This document shows positions 56,253 through 64,000 of a stretch of DNA of 64,000 bases, one piece after another. Source of the DNA: Excoecaria cochinchinensis (Eukaryota; Streptophyta; Magnoliopsida; Malpighiales; Euphorbiaceae); NCBI GenBank assembly GCA_947683425.1, contig CANTUQ010000004.1:35727001-35791000 (forward strand). The letters are read 5' to 3'. Position 1 is the stretch's first letter; each line of letters begins with the position of its first letter. The position numbers and the translations under genes are program-made. Under the pieces are notes generated by a model, which worked only from the letters and a program-made list of their open reading frames with translations, ran no database searches and was not told the origin of the DNA.

Positions 56253-58764
56253 ATGGCTTCTAATTCGATGCGTGGATCACTTGAGAAGTCTGCCGAGAGT
56301 GTGAACCCTCAAGCTGTTGATGCTTCGATTTCTGTGTCGGCTCAACCTGCTAGGGTATAACCCAAGGCCGCAGCGATGCCCTTCGAGGTGATGCTTAAGC
56401 TATCTCAGGACATGGCTCGAGTCTTGGAGATAGTGACTGCCCCTAAGGCCCCGACTAAGAGTTTGAGAAGAGCTAGTGCCGAAGGCTTTTATAGAACGGG
56501 TTTGGATGAGTCGGAGGTCATCGAGAAGTGGATTGATAAGGTAAAGCATGCTTTGAGAGAATTCCGGTGTCATCCCGATCAGAAAGTAGAGTGTGCAGTG
56601 GCTTTGCTGCAAGGATCTACATATAAATGGTGGGAGTTGGTTTGTAGAAATCCTCAGTTGCCTTACCCGATTGCTTGGGAGTTTTTTGAGAGAGAGTTCA
56701 GGAACAAGTATGTGACTCAGACATACAAGGATGCAAGATGGGCTCAGTTCTTTAGTTTGAAACAGCGGGCAATATCTGTGTCTGAGTTTGAGAAGGAGTT
56801 TAATCGGTTGGCTAAGTATGCACAGGAAGGTATTTTGATAGAAGAGTTCAGGTGTAGGCATTTTGAGGCCGGTTTGAACGAGTTGCTACGGGCAATGTTG
56901 ATTTCTTTGATGGGTACTCCGGGAGTGGAGTATTATCAGATTGTGCAAGCTACAGTTAGGGCTGAGAGGTCATAATCTATTTTGAGAGAGAGGGCTCTGA
57001 GGAGGAATCCCTCTCATGGAGGTTCATCTTCTTCGTCCTCGGGTAAGAGATTATGGAACCAGCAGGATGAATCATCTGTATGCCCAGGTACTGGAAGTAG
57101 AAGATAGGGTTCAGTAGTGGTGTCTGATTCTGGTAAAGGCGGTGCTGGTGGTAGGACCGAGTCGATGCCTATGCGCTCTCATTGCAGTAAACCTCATTGG
57201 GGTGAGTGTAGGTGGCTCACAAGTGGGTGTTTCAGAATTGGGAGTACTGAACACTTTTTGGCCAACTGTCCGAGGTTCAATGAGGATTTGGGTGGTAAGA
57301 GAGAGACCAGCAGAGTTGGTTCGAATGCCACGCAAGCTACCCGCGGTAGAGGCAGAGGTAGAGGTCGAGGCGGTCGACCTAGAGAGGGTGTTGCATCTGA
57401 GACAGTTGTGCGTCCGTTACCTATTCCAGCCAGAGCTTATGCTGTGAGAGCCAGGGAGGAGTAAGATGTGCCTGATGTGATTGTAGGTAAGTTTCTACTC
57501 CATGACATTGAATTGTATGCTCTAATTGACCCTGGTTCCACACACTCATATTTGTGCACTGATAAGTAAAGTGATAAGTTGCATGATGTAGACCAGTTAG
57601 ACTATGAGATTTGTGTGACCAGTCATTTAGGGCATAGTGTTAATGTGAGTAGAATATATAGGAATTGTCCCCTGTTGGTTGAGGGAGTTGAGTTTCCAGC
57701 AGATTTGATTGAGTTGCCTTTCAGAGAGTTTGATTTGATTTTTAGTATGGATTGGTTGGGTGAGAATCTGGCAGTGGTTGACTGTCATAGGAAGATAGTT
57801 GTGCTTCGGGATAGAGGTCGATCTTCTGTTATTATTAAAGGTTTGGGTGTTAGCTCTTTGAACATTGTGATTTCCGCAATGCAAGCTAAAAGATTCATTA
57901 GGAAGGATTCTGAGGCTTTTCTGGTAGGGGTATTGGATTCCAAGAGGGATCAAGTTAGGATTGAGGATATCCCGATTGTCTGAGAGTTTGGTGATGTGTT
58001 CCAGAGTGAGTTGCTTGGTTTGCCTCCTGAGAGAGAAGTGGAGTTGGCCATTGAGATAGTGCCAGGTACTTTGCCTATATCGAAAGCACCTTATCGGATG
58101 GCTCCTGTAGAGTTGAGAGAACTCAAAACTCAACTACAAGAGCTATTGGATAAGGGGTTTATTCAACACAGCATATCTCCACGGGGAGCTCCGGTGTTGT
58201 TTGTTACGAAGAAGGATGGTTCTATGAGGATGTGCATCGACTATAGGCAAATTAACAAGGTCACGGTGAAGAATAAGTATCCATTGCCTAGGATCGAGGA
58301 TTTGTTTGATTAGCTCTGAGGTGCGGGTGTCTTTTCAAAGATTGATCTTCGGTCGGGTTATTATCAGTTACGAGTTCAGTATGCAGATGTGGTTAAGATT
58401 GCATTTTGGATTAGGTATGGCCATTATGAGTTTTTAGTGATGCCGTTTGGTTTGACCAATGCACTGGCGGCTTTTATGGATTTGATGAACCGAGTGTTTA
58501 GGCCATATCTTGATCGATTTGTAGTAGTGTTCATAGATGATATCTTGGTGTATTCCAAGGATGAGAGTGGGCATGAGGAGCATCTCCAGTTGGTTTTGCA
58601 ATTTCTGAGAGAGCATCGGTTGTTTGCCAAGCTTAGTAAGTGTGATTTTTGGCTCCGGCAAGTGTCTTTCTTGGGTCATTTTGTTTCGGCTAAGGGTATT
58701 CAAGTTGATCCGTTTAAGATTGAGGCGATTGTAGATTGGAAAGCGCCTAGGAATGTTCCAGAAG
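56253..58764 (+). pseudogene. gag-pol: Element F, gag-pol remnant
   Basis: Start ATG 56253 (MASN..RGSLEKSAESVNP) after TTGTTTTAG, as in A. Gag core is open at 56376-56975; the first zinc motif has lost its first Cys, and the knuckle reads CFRIGSTEH with a Cys lost. Donor-like GTA G|GTAAGTTT at 57486, a perfect AG|GTAAGT. Protease DPGSTHSYLC is intact (about 57530). RT has intact VFIDDILVYS (about 58535). Stops near 56358, 56973, 57106, 57462, 57566, 57980, 58312 and 58317, mostly CAG or CGA changed to TAG, TAA or TGA. It breaks at NVPEV where E inserted. Confidence 0.85.
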
Positions 58765-59302
58765 TGTCACACCCCACAAGTGGCTTATTTGGAAATTAGA
58801 ATTTTAATTGGATAAGTAAGGTTAATTGGGTAATATTCTAGTGGAAAATGGATTAAATTGTAAGAATTAAAAGATTTGTATGACAGATTTTACTTTAGTG
58901 ATTAAGGTGTAATTATTTTGGATCAAAATGTAAGAGAGGAATTAGTGGAATTGTGTTAAGGTGCATGTGTGCCAGGTGGAGAGCAGAATGTGCACGTGGT
59001 GAGGGAAAAGAGAATACTGTGAAAATTTGGTAGGTTTGAACAAAAGATTGAAAGTTCTTTCTTTTCTGGTTTTCCCTCTCACGTAAAACACATTGTGTTC
59101 TCTTCTCTATTTGCTGTTCCTTTTTCCTTTCTGCATGTGCATTTAGCTGTTGAAGAACTAAAGTCTGGTTGTGTTAGACACTTCAGAAGGTAAGAAGCTA
59201 CTGGTTTGCTATTTGGGGTTCTTGTTCTTCATCTGTTTTGGGATTATTCTGAGTTGTATAGAGGTTCTTGGGATTAATTGAGTATCTTTTGTCTGTTGCA
59301 AG

Positions 59303-59352
59303 CACTGGAAGATAAGAGAAAAGATAAAGGGAAGGATAAGATTGTAGACTGA
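59303..59352 (+). other. Candidate tail exon, E 5' LTR
   Basis: After TTGCAAG and two bases, 15 codons encode LEDKRKDKGKDKIVD and TGA 59350-59352. The 3' LTR copy is at 63311-63360. Confidence 0.45.
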
Positions 59353-59805
59353 AGAAGAAAGAGCAGTGGACGTTTTTGGACTTCAACAGGTTAGGGAGTG
59401 TGTCTGTTTTCTCATTTTGGATCCATTTTGCAGTTGTATGGTCAATATGTTAATGTGTGTTTGTTTATCTATATGCATGAAAAATATAATGAGTATACAT
59501 GAATTCTGAGGAAATGAATATGTATGAGTTTGAATGTAAAACTCTGAGTTGGGACTTTCTCTGTAATTTGTTAATTACTGTGACTATGTGATATTGTGAA
59601 TTTGTGAATATAATTGCTGTGATTGTGCTCTGAAGACCTAAAGGTACGTATTTGAATGATTATTGCATGAAAAAGAGTTTTAGACAAAATGAGGATTTGA
59701 GTTTTGATTGTGCTCTGTTTTTACAATTTACTGGTTTTCACGTTTTTCTGGTTTGGATTTCTGGAAAATGGAAAATTGGAGAAGATGAAGGAATGTGAGG
59801 AGAAG

Positions 59806-60104
59806 GTCACGTCACGTGACTGGTGGTCACGCCGTGACCCCCTCCTCGGCTGAAGGTCACGAGGCGAAGCAGCTTCACGCCGTGACTCCTTCTTTGTTGA
59901 AGGTCACGTCGCGTGAAGCGGCATCACGCCGTGACCCTCGCCTTTCTTCCTGCGCGATTTCTTCCTCTCCTCACAGGCGTCACGAGACGTGACCGATGGT
60001 CACGCCGTGACCGCCTGCTCTTGCTTTGCTTTCTCGCCTGCTGTTACTCCCTGGCGCTCGCGTGAAGCTGAAGTCACGACGTGACTGGAGGTCACGACGT
60101 GACC
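59806..60104. repeat. Palindrome cluster, GTCACG type (E 5' LTR)
   Basis: Units GTCACGTCACGTGAC, GGTCACGCCGTGACC and GTCACGACGTGAC. The 3' LTR copy starts at 63814 and runs off the window. Confidence 0.85.
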
Positions 60105-60454
60105 AGCCTTCCTCCTATGCCTTATTTTCTAAAAACATGATTTTAAACTTCTGATTAAGGGTTTTACACTACATGATGATCGATTAGTTTTTAAAATCTG
60201 CTTGTATTTAATAATTGCATAATATTGGATTTTATACACAAGATTAATAATTAATATACATAACTTACATGCTTATAGTTTATTTAACCGGGACTTTTCC
60301 AATATGAGTTATTTGTTCTTATTACTTTCTGTAGTTAATCTTTACATGTTTATATGTTTCTAAATTTGATGATTATACAAGTATACGTGATTTATAAACT
60401 AGTATTTATTGAGATTCTCATGATGTGTTATATGAATTGTTGAGTTGAGTTATA

Positions 60455-60727
60455 AGCCTGTATAAGTCATAGTAGTGGATAAGTAAGCGCTTACTTAGGT
60501 CAGTGTGTGTGTGCAGCTGCTATATGAATAGAATATTATATGCGGGTCCATTTGGATTCCTTGTTTCGATCCTGTTAGGATCTATATGGAAATAAAGCGA
60601 GACCTCGGTCTCTATATGAAAACTACATGTTTGAGACTCATGTCTCTATATGCTTGGGATATTGTGTCCTATCAATATCCAAATGACCATATCCACTTCT
60701 TAGGTTTATACCAGACTAATCAGGCTT
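60455..60727 (+). other. Hairpin-rich structured domain, E 5' LTR
   Basis: Closing arms AAGCCTG..AGTGGATAAG and ATATCCACTT..CAGGCTT. Dyads AAGTAAGCGCTTACTT, GATCCTGTTAGGATC, GAGACCTCGGTCTC and GAGACTCATGTCTC. Confidence 0.7.
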
Positions 60728-60921
60728 CATGTTTAATTGCTCTATATATGTTGTGATGTTATTGACATGATTAAATGTATATATTACACCTGAATTCTTG
60801 TATATCCTATGTTTGTGTAATTAGAAAAGTATGTGTGTATTTGTTAATTGCTTATATTGTGAATATTATAATGTGATGAGATACTATATTGTATATTGTT
60901 ATTTTGTTTTGTTCCTCCCCA

Positions 60922-60960
60922 CTAAGCGTTATCGCTTAGCACGGGCTTCTTTTCCCGTGC
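60922..60960 (+). other. Conserved LTR hairpin pair, E 5' LTR
   Basis: Perfect CTAAGCGTTATCGCTTAG, then a perfect 7-bp GCACGGG..CCCGTGC stem. Confidence 0.8.
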
Positions 60961-61334
60961 AGGTGGCGAGTGCAGTTCAGAGTCGGATATCTGCAGGTCG
61001 GCCACTAGGAGTCTATTTTGATGAAGTTGTTTTATTATGAAGTCTTCCGCTGTAATTATTTTGTATATGGCTTGTGTAGCAAAATGAATCTTTTGTAAAG
61101 GAACAAATATTCTTTTTGTATATGTAATTGCATACGAGCCCTTTTTGTAAAAACGATTCTGATATGTATACGTATATATGTTAAAAGGCTTTACTATAAA
61201 TGATTAAAAGTTTCTTTAAACCTCATTTGGTTTTCTTTTACTTATTTATATTGGTGTAAATGTATATGATTATATGTGGTTGCCCGCGTGGCACTCCGGT
61301 ATCCTTCCAACGGGGATGGCGGGGTGTTACAGCT

Positions 61335-61347
61335 TGGTATCAGAGCC
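61335..61347 (+). other. Element E, primer-binding site
   Basis: TGGTATCAGAGCC, complementary to initiator tRNA-Met, 3 bp after the LTR. Confidence 0.9.
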
Positions 61348-61464
61348 CAGGTTTGGTGGTTCTGGGTTATGTTGTGATTGTTTGAGTATAGAGTCGAGTC
61401 TATACATGAGAGTCAGTTTTGTATAGTGGCCTAATGCAGATGTCTTTTGTTTTGTAGTGTCTAT

Positions 61465-62760
61465 ATGGAGTCGGATCCAAGTGAGTATATGGGCGACACT
61501 ATGAGCAGTTATAATGGGGGTGCTAGAGAACATCCAGTTAGAAGAGAGGATCCAGTTAGACAGGATAGACATGAGAGGGAACCTGCACCAGCTGAGGGTG
61601 CAAATAGAGGTATTGGTTTGGATCCAGCATTAGTACAAGGATTATTACAGGTAGTTGATAGGTTGACTGTACCTAAGGCTCCAATTGAATTGTTAAGAAA
61701 AAGAGGAGCAGAGGATTTTCATGGGACTGCCTTAGATGAGTCCGATATAGCTGAGTTTTGGTTGAAGAGAGTGGGTAGGATTCTGCAAGAGATTAGATGT
61801 CCCGCGGATCAGAGAGCTTCATGTGCTATATCGTTGCTTCAGGGACCAGCATATGATTGGTGGGAACTAGTGATGAGGAATCCTCAGCGACCAGCTGAGC
61901 TGACATGGGATTATTTTAAGCAAGAGTTTGAGCAAAAGTATATCACAAAAGCATATCAGGAAGCTAAGTGGAGAGAGTTCATTAGCTTGAAGCAAAGGGG
62001 AATGACAGTGAGTGAGTATGACAAGGAGTTCAATCGGCTGAGTAAGTATGTGCCCGAGCAGCTGTTGACTGATGAGTTCAGATGTAGGCATTTTCTAGAG
62101 GGACTTCGTGAGGTATACCGAGGTCCTTTATCTGCGATGATTGTATTACAACCAGTTGGGTATTATCAGGTTGTGGCTGCAGCAATGAGGTTAGAGGAAT
62201 CAGAAGAGATCAAGCAGAAGATGGCTAGCAAGAGGAGAGCACCGGATGGGGGAAACGTGAGTAATAAGAAGTCCAAGGGTACTCCAGTTGAGCAAGGATC
62301 TAGAGGAGGTGTACAGGTGCCTTCGCAGGTAGAGAGTATAGCTCCACAAGGTAATAGAGGGAATCGAGCACCGGAATGTGAGCACTGTCATCGGTACCAT
62401 TGGGGTACATGCCGCAAGATTACCGGCGCTTGTTTCAAGTGCGGGAGTATGGAGCATCGGTTTGCCTTTTGCCCCGATCGACAAGTGGACCAGCATCAGC
62501 AAGAGAGTAAGAAGTCCAATGTCATCCAAAGTAACCGGGATGCAAGTAGAGCTCCGAGAGCACCATCTGAGACGGTGCAGCGACCTGGTGCTACTGAGGA
62601 TCATAATCAGTTTAGAGGTTATGCTATGATTGTTAGAGATGCGACGGGTGCAGCGGGTCCTTCGGGTAAGTGTTTACATATTCAGTTTTGTCTCGCTTCG
62701 GTTTTGATATTTGAGTGGTATTCGGTAAGCAAGGAAATTTCGAGGACGAAATTTTCTTAA
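61465..62760 (+). CDS. gag: Gag protein of element E
   Basis: An open frame of about 431 residues from ATG 61465 (MESDPSEYMGDT), chosen over upstream non-ATG extension because D gag starts alike. Core: EFWLKRVGRILQEIRCP and YDWWELV, then SMEH-type zinc region with CEHCHRYHWGTC (CX2CX3HX3C) and CFKCGSMEHRFAFC (CX2CX4HX4C). It forms the particle and binds RNA. After GPSG (62665) the sequence turns T-rich with residues unlike protease: TCG G|GTAAGTG at 62666 is donor-like. The last codons overlap the purine tract region (FRGRN-type sequence in another frame). No pol follows, so mobilisation needs enzymes from another element. Confidence 0.9.
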   Translation: MESDPSEYMGDTMSSYNGGAREHPVRREDPVRQDRHEREPAPAEGANRGIGLDPALVQGLLQVVDRLTVPKAPIELLRKRGAEDFHGTALDESDIAEFWLKRVGRILQEIRCPADQRASCAISLLQGPAYDWWELVMRNPQRPAELTWDYFKQEFEQKYITKAYQEAKWREFISLKQRGMTVSEYDKEFNRLSKYVPEQLLTDEFRCRHFLEGLREVYRGPLSAMIVLQPVGYYQVVAAAMRLEESEEIKQKMASKRRAPDGGNVSNKKSKGTPVEQGSRGGVQVPSQVESIAPQGNRGNRAPECEHCHRYHWGTCRKITGACFKCGSMEHRFAFCPDRQVDQHQQESKKSNVIQSNRDASRAPRAPSETVQRPGATEDHNQFRGYAMIVRDATGAAGPSGKCLHIQFCLASVLIFEWYSVSKEISRTKFS

Positions 62761-62768
62761 GGAGAGGT
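62758..62768 (+). other. Element E, polypurine tract
   Basis: TTAAGGAGAGG lies a few bases before the 3' LTR at 62773. Confidence 0.65.
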
Positions 62769-62772
62769 GAAT

Positions 62773-64000
62773 TGTCACACCCCACAAGTGGCTTATTTGG
62801 AAATTAGAATTTTAATTGGATAAGTAAGGTTAATTGGGTAATATTCTAGTGGAAAATGGATTAAATTGTAAGAATTAAAAGATTTGTATGACAGATTTTA
62901 CTTTAGTGATTAAGGTGTAATTATTTTGGATCAAAATGTAAGAGAGGAATTAGTGGAATTGTGTTAAGGTGCATGTGTGCCAGGTGGAGAGCAGAATGTG
63001 CACGTGGTGAGGGAAAAGAGAATACTGTGAAAATTTGGTAGGTTTGAACAAAAGATTGAAAGTTCTTTCTTTTCTGGTTTTCCCTCTCACGTAAAACACA
63101 TTGTGTTCTCTTCTCTATTTGCTGTTCCTTTTTCCTTTCTGCATGTGCATTTAGCTGTTGAAGAACTAAAGTCTGGTTGTGTTAGACACTTCAGAAGGTA
63201 AGAAGCTACTGGTTTGCTATTTGGGGTTCTTGTTCTTCATCTGTTTTGGGATTATTCTGAGTTGTATAGAGGTTCTTGGGATTAATTGAGTATCTTTTGT
63301 CTGTTGCAAGCACTGGAAGATAAGAGAAAAGATAAAGGGAAGGATAAGATTGTAGACTGAAGAAGAAAGAGCAGTGGACGTTTTTGGACTTCAACAGGTT
63401 AGGGAGTGTGTCTGTTTTCTCATTTTGGATCCATTTTGCAGTTGTATGGTCAATATGTTAATGTGTGTTTGTTTATCTATATGCATGAAAAATATAATGA
63501 GTATACATGAATTCTGAGGAAATGAATATGTATGAGTTTGAATGTAAAACTCTGAGTTGGGACTTTCTCTGTAATTTGTTAATTACTGTGACTATGTGAT
63601 ATTGTGAATTTGTGAATATAATTGCTGTGATTGTGCTCTGAAGACCTAAAGGTACGTATTTGAATGATTATTGCATGAAAAAGAGTTTTAGACAAAATGA
63701 GGATTTGAGTTTTGATTGTGCTCTGTTTTTACAATTTACTGGTTTTCACGTTTTTCTGGTTTGGATTTCTGGAAAATGGAAAATTGGAGAAGATGAAGGA
63801 ATGTGAGGAGAAGGTCACGTCACGTGACTGGTGGTCACGCCGTGACCCCCTCCTCGGCTGAAGGTCACGAGGCGAAGCAGCTTCACGCCGTGACTCCTTC
63901 TTTGTTGAAGGTCACGTCGCGTGAAGCGGCATCACGCCGTGACCCTCGCCTTTCTTCCTGCGCGATTTCTTCCTCTCCTCACAGGCGTCACGAGACGTGA
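62773..64000 (+). repeat. Element E, 3' LTR, visible part
   Basis: Matches 58765-59992 with no difference seen. It should end near 65339 if the length is equal. Tail exon at 63311-63360 and palindromes from 63814. Confidence 0.95.

Larger units (their letters stand above)
53619..58764 (+). mobile_element. Element F: Tekay-like gypsy element (+), interrupted by E
   Basis: The 5' LTR (53619-56137) and gag-pol up to RT/RNase H are visible. The remainder and the 3' LTR should lie beyond E, outside the window. The preceding ATAAG is the expected target duplication. Sequence and layout are closest to A, but it is older: the LTR starts TATCATACC instead of TGTCACACC, and CAG or CGA codons have become stops. 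Confidence 0.85.
58765..61331 (+). repeat. Element E, 5' LTR (2567 bp)
   Basis: Starts TGTCACACCCC and ends GTGTTACA. Order: donor AGAAG|GTAAGA (59190), tail exon, palindromes, domain (60455-60727), hairpin pair (60922-60960), then CAGGTGGCG. Confidence 0.95.
58765..64000 (+). mobile_element. Element E: Gag-only LTR element (+), recent
   Basis: The 5' LTR (58765-61331) and the first 1228 bp of the 3' LTR (62773 on) flank a 1441-bp interior with only a primer-binding site, an open gag and a purine tract. I found no difference between the visible LTR copies by eye. AGAAG precedes the 5' end. TR-GAG type, related to D by its gag start and layout but not closely in the LTR. Confidence 0.95.

Overview
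The window is plant nuclear DNA made almost wholly of nested long-terminal-repeat (LTR) retrotransposons, mainly Ty3/gypsy chromoviruses of Tekay/Del type. Evidence: Gag with a CCHC knuckle, DPGST protease, reverse transcriptase, RNase H, integrase and a C-terminal chromodomain-like tail in one reading frame; LTRs of 2.4-3.9 kb; primer-binding sites complementary to initiator tRNA-Met; 5-bp target duplications. I found no host protein-coding gene, tRNA, rRNA or CRISPR array. The species cannot be named from the sequence; an AT-rich, TE-dense plant genome fits.

Layout. 1-1690: LTR fragment N1 (+), cut by the window start. 1690-1984 and 7182-7451: LTR fragment K (-), split by element I (1985-7181, -, duplication CACTT, gag remnant only). 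7452-15828: element J (-), two LTRs around a non-coding interior. 15829-16304: unclassified, with AT-rich tandem repeats. 16305-22384: element B (-), decayed gag-pol. 22385-22837 and 32469-33024: Ty1/copia remnant L, split by element A (22838-32468, +, duplication AATAT), nearly complete with two nonsense codons. 33025-34909, 41550-41621 and 44004-44222: gypsy pol remnant C (+), split by element D (34910-41544, -, duplication ATTGC, Gag-only) and by solo LTR H (41622-43998). 44223-46344: LTR-like remnant M (+). 46345-53618 and beyond: element G (-), decayed gag-pol whose right LTR is split by element F (53619-58764 and beyond, +). F is itself split in its RT/RNase H region by element E (58765 to past 64000, +), a Gag-only element with an intact gag and LTRs that look identical over the visible 1.2 kb.

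The main new observation is a shared LTR architecture. Every LTR that spans the region carries, in the same order, a splice-donor-like AG|GT(A/T), an acceptor followed by a short exon-like frame that usually encodes a lysine-rich KGKEK tail and a stop, a cluster of GC-rich palindromes, a 200-370-bp domain closed by CCTGC..GTGGATA / TATCCAC..GCAGG and filled with small hairpins, and a CTAAGCG/CGCTTAG hairpin followed by CAGGTG. In each gag that reaches its 3' end, the junction with protease has a GGT codon forming a G|GTAAG (or GTATG) donor, in the phase that would read into the LTR tail. I propose that Gag alone is made by splicing from the end of gag into the 3' LTR, while unspliced RNA gives Gag-Pol. 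The three Gag-only or gag-remnant elements (D, E, I) lose homology to pol exactly at this donor. This is inference from sequence and needs transcript evidence.
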